Shown in pieces: positions 17,567 to 25,697 of a stretch of 36,522 bases of DNA; position 1 is the stretch's first letter; each line of letters opens with the position of its first letter. Where the stretch lies: positions 1-36,522 of the forward strand of contig NZ_JAHDIG010000050.1 of assembly GCF_020630935.1 (NCBI RefSeq). The letters run 5' to 3'. The notes under the pieces were generated by a model. The model searched no databases. It worked only from the letters and a program-made list of their open reading frames with translations, and was not told the DNA's origin. Source of the stretch: Bernardetia sp. Its GTDB lineage: Bacteria > Bacteroidota > Bacteroidia > Cytophagales > Bernardetiaceae. The translations under genes and the position numbers were made by a program.

Positions 17567-18418
17567 ATGGACTTAAAGCATTATCCTTTAGTTTTTATTT
17601 TTGCTTCCATTATTTTTTCATCTTTTACAACAGGCAAACCTGCCAAACCCAGTACGACAAAAAGAAAAAATACACACGGTCTTATTTTTTCCTCAACTAC
17701 TTCAAATAGTTCAGTTTCATCAACATCTTATTTAAACTGCTTCCAAACTCCTTTCGATTTCATTCCTACTTTTAATCTTCCCATAGAGAAAGATACTCTA
17801 AAGAATAAAGTCCAAAGTGCAGAATTAGATATTTTATCCTTGTTAGATGAAGAAGCAAGTCAAAAAACAAATCCACAGAACATTGAATCTGATATAAACA
17901 ATACAGTCTATTTCCCTTCTCCAAATAATATCACAGTTGCGCCTCATATTTTAGAAAAAATAATAGAAAGAGAAGAGTTCACTAACTCATTAGTTGATAT
18001 TGCTATACAGCAAGAAGGCGTTCCTTATGTGTATGGAGGAAAATCTCCTAATGGTTTTGACTGTTCTGGTTTCGTTTCTTATGTGTATGGTCAGTTTAAC
18101 ATCAACCTTCCCTCATCTTCTCGCTCTTATGAGTATGTAGGTAGAGAAATTACACTAGAAGAGGTTCAAGTGGGCGATATTCTTTGTTTCACAGGTAGAA
18201 ATGCTCGTTCAGGGCGCACAGGACATGTCGGAATTGTTGTAGAAAATAATCCAGATGAGCCTATCAAATTTATTCACGCAGCCTCTGGAAGCAGAAGACA
18301 AATTACTTACAGCACAATGGAAAGCAGTTATTACAAACCTCGTTTTCGTTCAGCTCGTCGTATTTCTATGCCTATCATAGAAGATATTTTAGAAGAAAGC
18401 GTAGAAGAAACTGAATAA
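17567..18418 (+). CDS. NlpC/P60 (C40) cell-wall peptidase
   Basis: A 283-residue exported protein. The N-terminus (LKHYPLVFIFASIIFSSFTTG) is a probable signal peptide, followed by a Ser/Thr-rich linker and an NlpC/P60 domain at about 140-270. The catalytic Cys is in NGFDCSGFVSYVYG and the catalytic His in TGHVGIVVENN; the third polar residue is the His of KFIHAASGS. Upstream of the Cys is GVPYVYGGKSPNGFDC, the family's standard approach. Such enzymes cut peptide stems of peptidoglycan (gamma-D-Glu-diamino-acid bonds). The gene has its own promoter and a 14-bp terminator hairpin. Confidence 0.95.
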   Translation: MDLKHYPLVFIFASIIFSSFTTGKPAKPSTTKRKNTHGLIFSSTTSNSSVSSTSYLNCFQTPFDFIPTFNLPIEKDTLKNKVQSAELDILSLLDEEASQKTNPQNIESDINNTVYFPSPNNITVAPHILEKIIEREEFTNSLVDIAIQQEGVPYVYGGKSPNGFDCSGFVSYVYGQFNINLPSSSRSYEYVGREITLEEVQVGDILCFTGRNARSGRTGHVGIVVENNPDEPIKFIHAASGSRRQITYSTMESSYYKPRFRSARRISMPIIEDILEESVEETE

Positions 18419-18440
18419 CTTTTCTTCTCTCATAATCATA

Positions 18441-18480
18441 AAAAAACGGATATAGAACATGATTCTTATATCCGTTTTTT
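18441..18480. terminator. Bidirectional terminator between NlpC/P60 and methyltransferase genes
   Basis: AAAAAACGGATATA (18441-18454) and TATATCCGTTTTTT (18467-18480) are perfectly complementary over 14 bp, with A and T tracts on both sides, between two convergent genes. Confidence 0.9.
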
Positions 18481-18496
18481 TTAGTTTTTGGGGGCA

Positions 18497-19237
18497 CTAT
18501 CTCCCTTGCACGTCCAATACTTTTGTAAACTTCTTTAGTATTTTGAGTACGCTAAAAATAACTAAACTCACAGCAAAAATAACATACCACTCATTAGGCA
18601 GACCATACGTATAAGTTTGGAAGTAAAATCGAATACCTATAAAGACAGTAAAGATAAGCATCAAAGCAAAAAAACCATTGTATTCACGTTTCAAAACATT
18701 TTTAGTAGAAAACTCTAAGTTTGCACCATTGAAGTTTGAAAAACGAGGAATAAAAGGAGGAACGTTTTCTGCCCAATCTAAATATTGTTGTCCGAACTTG
18801 TTGCGTAAAAAATACTCTTCTGCATACATAATTCGCTCATAATACAGCCAATACGCCAATACAAAACACGTAATAAACCAAAAATTAGCTGTTAGCATTG
18901 CTACTCCTAGCCACATCAAAAAATTTCCTACATAAAGAGGATGTCTAACGATAGAATAAATTCCACTTGTATTCAGAGAATCAGCTACTTGTTTTTTTGT
19001 ATTTCTACCTGAAGTTCCCTTTGGCGTATGCCCAACTGTGTAAGCACGAACAAACTGCCCCAACAAACCAACAGCCAAACACACATATTCGTAATACGGA
19101 AACCACTCTGGAAATGCATTATGGTAGGCTTGCCACGCATAGATTCCCAACGCCAAAAACACAAAAGGAATAGGAAGTGTACCTCTGTGTTTGAATAAAA
19201 AGTTACCTTCTTTGTCTAGTTCTTCAATTAATGCCAT
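18497..19237 (-). CDS. ICMT/PEMT-like membrane methyltransferase
   Basis: A 246-residue integral membrane protein of the isoprenylcysteine carboxyl methyltransferase/phospholipid methyltransferase superfamily. The core motif SGIYSIVRHPLYVGNFLMWLG holds the conserved RHP; it is followed by two TM helices and then YYERIMYAEEYFLRNKFGQQYLDW, with the Glu-Glu and 'Y..W' typical of the cofactor pocket. About five or six TM segments are predicted. The family transfers methyl from S-adenosylmethionine to lipid or prenyl-cysteine acceptors; in bacteria some act on lipid A phosphates, but the substrate here is unknown. It lies 63 bp downstream of the GSCFA gene in the same direction. Confidence 0.85.
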   Translation of the reverse strand: MALIEELDKEGNFLFKHRGTLPIPFVFLALGIYAWQAYHNAFPEWFPYYEYVCLAVGLLGQFVRAYTVGHTPKGTSGRNTKKQVADSLNTSGIYSIVRHPLYVGNFLMWLGVAMLTANFWFITCFVLAYWLYYERIMYAEEYFLRNKFGQQYLDWAENVPPFIPRFSNFNGANLEFSTKNVLKREYNGFFALMLIFTVFIGIRFYFQTYTYGLPNEWYVIFAVSLVIFSVLKILKKFTKVLDVQGR

Positions 19238-19300
19238 TTTATCTATTTAAAATTTATGAGAAAATGTTCTGATTTTTTCGTGGTGCAAAGGTACGCTATT

Positions 19301-20314
19301 TTATCTAGCTCGTAAAGTATTGTTTTTTAAAAAATGTTTTTCTTTTTGTAGGTCAATTCTAAACTCTACTTCTATTTTTTCTAAATCACTCACTAATTTT
19401 TGCAAAAATTTCTGATGACTTTCTCTATTCGGAAAAAATGGCTTATGAGCAAGTGCTGCACTTATTTTTTTCCATTTTTTGAGGAAACTTTGTGTTTGGC
19501 TATCAAAACAACTTTCTGAAAATTTCTGCCAAATATATTCTATTGCTTGGCTGTTGGGATGAAGCAAATCTGATTCATAAAAACGATAATCACGCAAATC
19601 ATCTAAAACAAGTTCATACGACGGAAAATAAACCACATTTTCAAATTTTTCTGATGCAAAATGCGCCAAAACTCGCAAAATAGACTTACTAACACTATTT
19701 TCTACCAAACCTTCTTTCAAATGTCTTACAGGACTGACTGTAATGATAATCTGTTTTTTCTCTCCAAAAGTACTTAGTTTTCTGATGAGACTTTCCAGTT
19801 TTGATTTTGCTAGTTCTAAATCAATAAGTTTCTTTTCAAACAGGTTTTTAGACTGTTTATGACAATTTGAGATTGGTATTTTTTCATTTTCTTTGAGCAA
19901 ATCGTATATAAAAGCTGTTCCAAAAGTTAGAATAATGGTATTTGATATTTCTAAAAACTGGTAAGTTTGTTGAGCTATTTCTTTTATCTTATTTCTTAAC
20001 TCGTCTTTATCTTGACTAGCAATTCTTGAATGCAAATGATAATTGTACCATACTTCATCGTACAGAACATAATATTCTTCTAATTTTCCCTCAAAATAAT
20101 TTCCTGTTCTGTCTTCCAAAATCCATTCTAAAAGCTGAACCACAGACAAAGGATTAAAAATAACTCCATAAGGGTTAATGAGTGTTTCGAATTTATTTTC
20201 TGTGAGTTTTTGTCCAATGTTTTCTGAAAAACAAGAACCTATTAAAAAAATATTGCTAGAAAGTGTAAGTTTATTTTCTAATGGTAATGGTGTGATTTCA
20301 GTTCTGAATTTCAT
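19301..20314 (-). CDS. GSCFA-domain protein
   Basis: A 337-residue cytosolic protein with a GSCFA domain across about 1-245. The naming motif is seen as FLIGSCFSENIGQKLTENKF (25-44), with INPYGVIFNPLSVVQLLEWI next and TFGTAFIYDLLKEN, then TVSPVRHLKEGLVENSVSK and SYELVLDDLRDYRFYESDLLHPN in the second half. The family is SGNH-hydrolase-like: Ser in GSC, Asn/Gly in the middle blocks and Asp-x-x-His in DLLHPN form the presumed catalytic site. It is common in Bacteroidota and Alphaproteobacteria, with no defined substrate. It is divergent from pth. Confidence 0.93.
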   Translation of the reverse strand: MKFRTEITPLPLENKLTLSSNIFLIGSCFSENIGQKLTENKFETLINPYGVIFNPLSVVQLLEWILEDRTGNYFEGKLEEYYVLYDEVWYNYHLHSRIASQDKDELRNKIKEIAQQTYQFLEISNTIILTFGTAFIYDLLKENEKIPISNCHKQSKNLFEKKLIDLELAKSKLESLIRKLSTFGEKKQIIITVSPVRHLKEGLVENSVSKSILRVLAHFASEKFENVVYFPSYELVLDDLRDYRFYESDLLHPNSQAIEYIWQKFSESCFDSQTQSFLKKWKKISAALAHKPFFPNRESHQKFLQKLVSDLEKIEVEFRIDLQKEKHFLKNNTLRAR

Positions 20315-20388
20315 CTTTTTGAAATAAATAAAGTTGATTTTAGACTTTGGTTTGACTTATTTTGTAGTAAAATAACAAAAACAAAACT

Positions 20389-20949
20389 ATGAAATATTTA
20401 ATTGTCGGACTGGGAAATATTGGTTCGAAATATGAAAATACTCGTCATAATGTCGGCTTTATGGCTGTCGATAAGATAGCAGCGTCAAAAGGAGCAAGTT
20501 TTGAAACTGGACGTTATGCAGATATAGCTCTTATAAAGCATAAAGGAAGAAGCATTTATCTCATAAAACCTTCAACCTATATGAATTTGAGTGGAAAAGC
20601 TGTTCGCCATTGGCTTACCGAGCTTAAAATTGAAATTGAAAACTGTCTAGTGATTGTAGATGATTTGGCTTTGCCTTTAGAAACTTTGCGTATGCGAAAA
20701 AAAGGTTCTGATGCAGGACACAACGGACTAAAAAATATTCAAGACTTACTACAAACTCAAAAATATCCTCGTTTACGTGTCGGAATTGGAGATGATTTTT
20801 CGAAAGGAAAACAGATTGATTTTGTATTAGGAGAATTTAATGAGAATGAAAAAGCTGCCCTTCCATCTATTTTAGAAAAAATAGAAGAAATGACACTTTC
20901 ATTTTGTACTATCGGAATTGATAGAACGATGAACCAATATAATTCATAG
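20389..20949 (+). CDS. pth: Peptidyl-tRNA hydrolase
   Basis: A 186-residue peptidyl-tRNA hydrolase. It opens with YLIVGLGNIGSKYENTRHNVGF, which carries the catalytic His (in TRHNVGF) and the conserved Asn. The middle has LIKPSTYMNLSGKAV and LVIVDDLALPLETLRM with the catalytic Asp, then GSDAGHNGLKNI and YPRLRVGIGD. All signature blocks are intact. The enzyme releases peptides from peptidyl-tRNAs that drop off the ribosome. The common neighbour rplY (50S L25) is not present here; instead the gene converges on clpX across a shared terminator. Confidence 0.97.
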   Translation: MKYLIVGLGNIGSKYENTRHNVGFMAVDKIAASKGASFETGRYADIALIKHKGRSIYLIKPSTYMNLSGKAVRHWLTELKIEIENCLVIVDDLALPLETLRMRKKGSDAGHNGLKNIQDLLQTQKYPRLRVGIGDDFSKGKQIDFVLGEFNENEKAALPSILEKIEEMTLSFCTIGIDRTMNQYNS

Positions 20950-20972
20950 CTGATACCCAAAAAATCACATCT

Positions 20973-20999
20973 GACCTAAGTAGAAAATAAGGTCGGTCT
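20973..20999. repeat. GACCTAAG-type intergenic element (B)
   Basis: GACCTAAGTAGAAAATAAGG, then TCGGTCT. It matches the D element at 35687 over GACCTAAGTAG and the C element near 15094 over GACCTAAG followed by GAAAATAAG. Confidence 0.55.
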
Positions 21000-21057
21000 C
21001 TTTAGAGCAGATTATAAATAACTGTTATTTTTCTATTTTTAGTCAAACTTTTGGTAT

Positions 21058-21098
21058 AAAAAAACGGATTCAAAATAAGTTTTTGAATCCGTTTTTTT
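21058..21098. terminator. Bidirectional terminator between pth and clpX
   Basis: AAAAAAACGGATTCAAAA (21058-21075) and TTTTGAATCCGTTTTTTT (21081-21098) are perfectly complementary over 18 bp with a 5-nt loop, between convergent genes. Confidence 0.93.
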
Positions 21099-21124
21099 AA
21101 ACAGTTTAAAAGTAGGACAATTTT

Positions 21125-22381
21125 TTATGCCACTTTCAAACTACGCATCACTTCTGATTTTGTAAATTGTTCTTTAGCATAATCTTTTGTGATGACAAGG
21201 TTTGTCAGCTCTGGATTTGAAGGAACTTCATACATGGCATCTAAAACAATAGATTCACAAATAGAACGCAACCCTCTTGCTCCCAAACCAGACTCCATTG
21301 CTTGTTCTACAATATAGTCTAGTGCCTCATCTTCAAACGACAAATTTACATTTTCCATCTTGAAGAGTTTTTGATACTGCTTCGTAATAGCATTTCTTGG
21401 TTCGGTCAAGATACTTCTCAATGCTGTTTTATCTAATGGATTAAGATGAGTAACGACTGGCATACGACCAATAAGTTCTGGAATAAGTCCGAACGAGCGC
21501 AAATCTTGAGCATTTACGTATTGTAAAATATTTCTCTCATCAATACTTTTACTCCTCTCTTCATTGCTTTCAAAGCCTAAAGCTCTTGTATTGAGGCGTT
21601 TAGCAATTCGTTTTTCAATGCCTGCAAAAGCTCCTCCACAGATAAACAAAATATTTTCTGTATTGACAGCCACCATTTTTTGGTCTGGGTGCTTGCGCCC
21701 TCCCTGTGGTGGAACATTGACAATACTTCCTTCTAAAAGTTTCAAGAGTGCTTGCTGAACTCCTTCGCCACTCACATCACGAGTAATAGAAGGATTGTCC
21801 GACTTACGAGCAATTTTATCAATTTCGTCAATAAAAACGATACCACGCTCAGCAGCATAAACGTCATAATCAGCAGCTTGCAGAAGGCGAGTAAGAATCG
21901 TCTCTACATCTTCCCCTACATAACCTGCTTCTGTAATTACGGTAGCATCTGCAATACAAAACGGAACTTGCAAAGCTCTAGCTAGTGTTTTGGCAAGGAG
22001 GGTTTTTCCTGTTCCTGTTTGTCCGACCATCAAAATATTTGATTTTTCGATAGTAATTCCGTCGTCCATTTCAGAATGAACTCCCATTGCCTGCCCAGAG
22101 CGCATTAATCTTTTGTAATGGTTATACACAGCAACAGAAAGGATTTTTTTAGCTTTTTCTTGTCCGATTACGTACTCATCCAATAGTTTACGCATTTCCA
22201 TAGGCTTAATCAAATTGAGTTTGACTTTGCCTTTTTTACGTGCTAGTTCTTCTTGCTGTAAAATTTGATTGGCTTGCTCAATACACTGGTTACAGATAGT
22301 TACACCACCTGGTCCATCTACCATCAGACTACGAGAACGAGCCGAACCACCACAAAAATTACACGATTTTTCTTTCGCCAT
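21125..22381 (-). CDS. clpX: ATP-dependent Clp protease ATPase subunit ClpX
   Basis: A 418-residue AAA+ unfoldase. The N-terminal zinc-binding domain has four cysteines (C7, C10, C30, C33; SCNFCGG and TICNQCIEQ). The AAA+ module shows Walker A GQTGTGKT (120-127), pore loop GYVG (153-156), Walker B FIDEID (183-188) and the Arg/sensor region ending [23 protein letters not shown]. The end of the protein is complete. ClpX unfolds tagged substrates and feeds them to ClpP. clpP is not adjacent, as would be usual in many bacteria; the gene upstream here is the cytochrome c gene. The leader contains a heptamer tract. Confidence 0.98.
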   Translation of the reverse strand: MAKEKSCNFCGGSARSRSLMVDGPGGVTICNQCIEQANQILQQEELARKKGKVKLNLIKPMEMRKLLDEYVIGQEKAKKILSVAVYNHYKRLMRSGQAMGVHSEMDDGITIEKSNILMVGQTGTGKTLLAKTLARALQVPFCIADATVITEAGYVGEDVETILTRLLQAADYDVYAAERGIVFIDEIDKIARKSDNPSITRDVSGEGVQQALLKLLEGSIVNVPPQGGRKHPDQKMVAVNTENILFICGGAFAGIEKRIAKRLNTRALGFESNEERSKSIDERNILQYVNAQDLRSFGLIPELIGRMPVVTHLNPLDKTALRSILTEPRNAITKQYQKLFKMENVNLSFEDEALDYIVEQAMESGLGARGLRSICESIVLDAMYEVPSNPELTNLVITKDYAKEQFTKSEVMRSLKVA

Positions 22382-22385
22382 ACTT

Positions 22386-22424
22386 TTTTCAATTACGAAT
22401 TTTTCAATTACGAATTACGAAGTA
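22386..22424 (-). repeat. Heptamer tract upstream of clpX
   Basis: Two adjacent 15-bp copies of TTTTCAATTACGAAT (22386-22400 and 22401-22415) are followed by TACGAAGTAAT. On the minus strand this reads TAATTCG, TAATTGA words just before the clpX start codon. Confidence 0.6.
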
Positions 22425-22448
22425 ATCAACGAAGCCAAATATTTATTC

Positions 22449-22459
22449 AGCGAAGCTAA
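22449..22459. repeat. TTAGCTTCGCT intergenic element, copy 2 (inverted)
   Basis: AGCGAAGCTAA is the reverse complement of the 11-mer at 12012 and 23358. A related GAAGC word occurs at 22431-22435. It lies upstream of the clpX heptamer tract. Confidence 0.45.
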
Positions 22460-22647
22460 TTACGAGTTATGAGCTGCCAAATCAATAAAAACACAGAATC
22501 GGCACAGCATAAAACAGTAATGTTAATTGCAATTCTTTTATAATAGAGAATGAACTAATCAAAGTGGTTATACTCTAATTAGTTCATCTTGATTTTAAAT
22601 TTTAAGATTATACAAATATCGTATTTTTTTACGACTTTTTTTATCAC

Positions 22648-23304
22648 CTATTTTCTTAGCGATTTTACATGCGTTACGACAGCATCAATTTCTTTCTCAT
22701 TCAAGACTTTTTCGTAGGCTGGCATATTTCCTTTACCTTCTACGATTTGCTTTTTGGTTTCTTCGTCAGAAAGGGTGCTTGTTTGTAGATTTTTAGCTCC
22801 TGAAAGCCCTGCTGCTCCGTCTGCTCCGTGGCAATTTTGGCAGTATTGCTCATAAAGCTGTTTTCCATAAACACTCGTTTCAGTAGTATTATAAACTACA
22901 TCTTGTGTTTCTGGCTTTTTATAACTTGCCTTTTTCACTTCTGCTAGTCCATAGGCAGCGAAAAGCAAAACCACAGAAAGAATAGCCAACACTTTATTTT
23001 TCTTCTTAAACCCAATAACTGCTAAAGGAATAGAAGCAAAAACAGCTACAATTTTTATCAGAAAAAGTGTATTGAAAGGGTCTGCCACAGCTGTCCACAT
23101 GGCAATTCCAGTTCCTAAGAAGAGAAAACTCAATACCATTTCAAAGATTTTGGCAGGTTTATTTTCTCTCATCTTGTCTAGTTTTTCTTCACTAAAAAGA
23201 AGCAAAGCCAGTTTGACGACATAGAGAACTACAAAAAGTAACACCACAAGTTTGTGAGTGTGTGAAAGCCCAGTATAGGCAGCAGTTGGAATAGCGTTTA
23301 ACAT
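22648..23304 (-). CDS. Membrane-anchored cytochrome c with SirB-like N-terminus
   Basis: A 218-residue protein. The N-terminal part holds about four TM helices (about 15-37, 53-72, 79-98, 104-121) and resembles the SirB family. A linker with VKKASYKKPETQDVVYNT follows, then a C-terminal monohaem cytochrome c domain with CxxCH at 155-159 (CQNCH) and a candidate axial Met194 in GNMPAYEKVL. The haem domain would sit in the periplasm. Such proteins shuttle electrons between respiratory complexes or oxidases, but the partner cannot be told. The short gap to the DapD gene (86 bp) leaves cotranscription possible. Confidence 0.88.
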   Translation of the reverse strand: MLNAIPTAAYTGLSHTHKLVVLLFVVLYVVKLALLLFSEEKLDKMRENKPAKIFEMVLSFLFLGTGIAMWTAVADPFNTLFLIKIVAVFASIPLAVIGFKKKNKVLAILSVVLLFAAYGLAEVKKASYKKPETQDVVYNTTETSVYGKQLYEQYCQNCHGADGAAGLSGAKNLQTSTLSDEETKKQIVEGKGNMPAYEKVLNEKEIDAVVTHVKSLRK

Positions 23305-23345
23305 AAGTAATTAATGATAAATGGTTAGTGATTAGTGATAAATGT
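23305..23345 (-). repeat. Heptamer tract upstream of the cytochrome gene
   Basis: On the minus strand the leader reads as 7-bp words ATCACTA, ATCACTA, ACCATTT, ATCATTA, ATTACTT directly in front of the start codon. This is the clearest example of the 7-bp periodicity in the window. Confidence 0.6.
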
Positions 23346-23357
23346 GTAACTTAATCA

Positions 23358-23368
23358 TTAGCTTCGCT
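23358..23368. repeat. TTAGCTTCGCT intergenic element, copy 3
   Basis: An exact 11-mer match to 12012-12022, followed by GCTTTAGCAGGTCGTAATTG, between dapD and the cytochrome gene. Confidence 0.5.
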
Positions 23369-23390
23369 GCTTTAGCAGGTCGTAATTGAT

Positions 23391-24227
23391 TTACACAGCT
23401 ACATCATTCTGACGTAGAGCTTCATTGAGCGATGTTTTAAGGTCTGTGCTTGCGCTGCGTTGTCCGATAATCAAGGCACAAGGTACATTATATTTTCCTG
23501 CTGGGAACTTTTTAGTATAACTTCCCGGAATTACAACCGAACGAGGAGGAACATAGCCACGATACGTAACAGGCTCTTGCTTCGTAACATCAATAATTTT
23601 TGAGCTTCCTGTAATGGTTACATTTGCACCCAAAACAGCCTCTTTACCCACTCTAACACCCTCTACCAAAATACAACGAGAACCAATAAAAGCACCGTCC
23701 TCAATAATTACTGGAGCAGCTTGTACAGGCTCTAAAACACCTCCTACACCAACACCACCACTCAAATGAACGTGTTTTCCAATTTGAGCGCAGCTTCCAA
23801 CCGTTGCCCACGTATCTACCATCGTTCCACTATCTACATACGCACCGATATTGACATACGAAGGCATCATCACAACGTCTTTATTGATGAAAGCTCCGTG
23901 ACGTGCAATAGCGTGAGGAACAACACGAACACCTAGTTCTGCATAATTTTTCTTGAGAGGAATTTTGTCGTGAAACTCAAAAGGAGGACATTCAATCGTT
24001 TCCATCTTGCGAAGAGGAAAATATAAGATTACAGCTTTTTTTATCCATTCGTGAACAGTCCATTCAGAAGTTGCGTTGTCGCTTTGGTTTGCATTTGGTT
24101 CTGCCACTCTCAAAACACCTTTATCCAAATCTTCAACAGTTTGAAAAACGGCTTCTTGTACTACCGTATTTTGTAAAAGAGTTCTGTCTTGCCAAGCTGC
24201 CTCTATGAGTTTGATACGTTCTTGCAT
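23391..24227 (-). CDS. dapD: Tetrahydrodipicolinate N-succinyltransferase
   Basis: The lysine/DAP-pathway enzyme 2,3,4,5-tetrahydropyridine-2,6-dicarboxylate N-succinyltransferase. I place the start at the ATG at 24227 (MQERIKLIEAAWQDR), giving 278 residues, the usual DapD length and N-terminus; an in-frame ATG at 24308 would add 27 residues that are atypical for the family. The N-terminal helical domain (AAWQDRTLLQ, then VEDLDKGVLRVAEP) precedes a left-handed beta-helix of hexapeptide repeats (from NIGAYVDSGTMVDTWATVGS to VLGANVTITGSSKIIDV). It then shows the C-terminal IGQRSASTDLKTSLNEALR. It uses succinyl-CoA; DapD in this phylum commonly belongs to the succinylase branch. Confidence 0.95.
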   Translation of the reverse strand: MQERIKLIEAAWQDRTLLQNTVVQEAVFQTVEDLDKGVLRVAEPNANQSDNATSEWTVHEWIKKAVILYFPLRKMETIECPPFEFHDKIPLKKNYAELGVRVVPHAIARHGAFINKDVVMMPSYVNIGAYVDSGTMVDTWATVGSCAQIGKHVHLSGGVGVGGVLEPVQAAPVIIEDGAFIGSRCILVEGVRVGKEAVLGANVTITGSSKIIDVTKQEPVTYRGYVPPRSVVIPGSYTKKFPAGKYNVPCALIIGQRSASTDLKTSLNEALRQNDVAV

Positions 24228-24389
24228 TTTTTTATGTTTAGGGAAGTTGTAAAGTTTTAATTTGTAGCTAACCACTAGAGATAACATTTGTTTCTCTAAA
24301 AAGCCCATTTAGACAAATGTACAAAGCCACGAAAAAATTGGCAATGTTTTGATGATGTAGTTTTGTTTTTTTATGAAGTGGGGATAGTT

Positions 24390-24833
24390 TTAAAGTGGCA
24401 AAACTCTTATGGTTTGTTTGAGAATAGCTGTTCTATCTACTCTGATTTTTTGCCCTTGTTCAAAAGTATTATAATCTTTCTCTAGTACAGTAATTCTTGT
24501 CTCTCTGATAAATAAATAATAAGTTGCACCTTCATTATAAACTACTTCTTTATGGTCTATATAACCTATAATTACCCACTTATAGCCTATAAGAATTTCT
24601 ACTTTGATAATAATAAATATTATAATCAATACAACACCTACCAAAACTAACATACCTAAGTCTAGCCAGTACCATCTATGATAATGGTCAAAATAATTCT
24701 CTCTGAAATAATAAATATAACTCCCACAAAGCATCAAGATTATCAGAATAATGGATAAGAGAGGTAAGCTAAACAGTTTTCTTCCTTTCTTCAATATTGC
24801 CTTATCCTCTTTTGTCAGTTTTTCTTTTTTCAT
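24390..24833 (-). CDS. Small membrane protein, tandem paralog B
   Basis: A 147-residue protein with two TM helices (about 23-46 and 57-79) and a C-terminal soluble domain of about 65 residues. It is a paralog of the gene directly upstream: both start MKKE.LT.ED..IL, share Y-K-W-V-(L/I)-I-G, a T/S-x-Y-(Y/W) block, the E-x-DY block, then GQ(R/K)I(R/K)V and I(R)V/I...L at the C-terminus. The start overlaps the previous stop by 4 bp (24830-24833, ATGA), so translation is coupled. Function unknown; the soluble tail may be an SH3/OB-like beta barrel (inference). Confidence 0.7.
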   Translation of the reverse strand: MKKEKLTKEDKAILKKGRKLFSLPLLSIILIILMLCGSYIYYFRENYFDHYHRWYWLDLGMLVLVGVVLIIIFIIIKVEILIGYKWVIIGYIDHKEVVYNEGATYYLFIRETRITVLEKDYNTFEQGQKIRVDRTAILKQTIRVLPL

Positions 24834-25258
24834 AACGCTGTAATTCTGATGATACGTTTTGATAGTGCTGTTTGCTCCACTTTTATTCTCTGTCCTACTT
24901 TATACTTTTTATAATCTTCTTCTGAAATGATAACAGTTTCATCATTTATTTTGAAAAACCAGTACTTACTTTCTGTATCAGCATATTTATCTTTCTCTTT
25001 AATTTTACCAATCAGAACCCATTTATAATGCTGCCATTCTTCTAGTGAGTAATATATCCAGCCAAATAATTTAACAATACCAACAAATGATAATAAAAGA
25101 ACGCTTTCAAACGTGTATTTTTCATCTGCAAAATATTCTTGATATATCCACCAACAAATACTACCTAGCACCAAAACAGATAAATATGTAGAAAACATTT
25201 TTTTGCTTCTACCTCTCAATATTTTTCTATCTTCTAATGTTAGATATTCTTTTTTCAT
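24830..25258 (-). CDS. Small membrane protein, tandem paralog A
   Basis: A 142-residue protein with two TM helices (about 21-43 and 53-72) and a C-terminal domain with HYKWVLIGKIKEKDKY, SKYWFFKINDETVIISEEDY and YKVGQRIKVEQTALSKRIIRI. Its N-terminus (MKKEYLTLEDRKILRGRSKK) aligns with that of the downstream paralog. It overlaps both neighbours by 4 bp (25255-25258 and 24830-24833). I do not recognise a family. Confidence 0.7.
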   Translation of the reverse strand: MKKEYLTLEDRKILRGRSKKMFSTYLSVLVLGSICWWIYQEYFADEKYTFESVLLLSFVGIVKLFGWIYYSLEEWQHYKWVLIGKIKEKDKYADTESKYWFFKINDETVIISEEDYKKYKVGQRIKVEQTALSKRIIRITAL

Positions 25259-25632
25259 TCAGAATGAAAATTCATTTTCTTAGTTTTCATATTCAACAAA
25301 ACTGTATCTTTTCTACCTGTTCCAACTATAAAAATACATTGAAAAATGCTGTCATTAAGCCTATTTTGATAGCCTTTTGTGTAATAAGGACGAGTATTTA
25401 AGAAACTATGTTGTATTTCATTTCCACCATTATCTATTTCAAATAACTGAACAGAACTATTGGTAGTAGCATTTCCATTCACGGAAACAATAATATAACT
25501 CTGAGTTTTATAAGATAAGTCAAACAATTTGATTTTCTGAGATTCATCAAATAGAGAGAACGAAGCAAGAAAATATATTGCTCCAAAAAACAATAGGATA
25601 CAAGCAAAAAGTACCCAACTAAATATTTTCAT
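25255..25632 (-). CDS. Small anchored protein, first gene of the three-gene unit
   Basis: A 125-residue protein with an N-terminal TM/signal-anchor (about 5-27, WVLFACILLFFGAIYFLASF) and a beta-rich extracytoplasmic part (SYIIVSVNGNATTNSS, QHSFLNTRPYYTKGYQN, CIFIVGTGRKDTVLLNM). It is the first of three genes joined by ATGA overlaps and is not a paralog of the other two. The family is unknown. Confidence 0.65.
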   Translation of the reverse strand: MKIFSWVLFACILLFFGAIYFLASFSLFDESQKIKLFDLSYKTQSYIIVSVNGNATTNSSVQLFEIDNGGNEIQHSFLNTRPYYTKGYQNRLNDSIFQCIFIVGTGRKDTVLLNMKTKKMNFHSE

Positions 25633-25697
25633 TGACTTTATAGTTTTATGTAACCATCAACGAGCTTGAAAGCGTTGTTGAGGAAAAAAGTAATCTT

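Noticed and set aside
24228-24308. 27-residue N-terminal extension of DapD (start at 24308)
   Set aside because: DapD normally begins at the helix starting MQERIKLIEAAW; the extra segment has no counterpart in the family.
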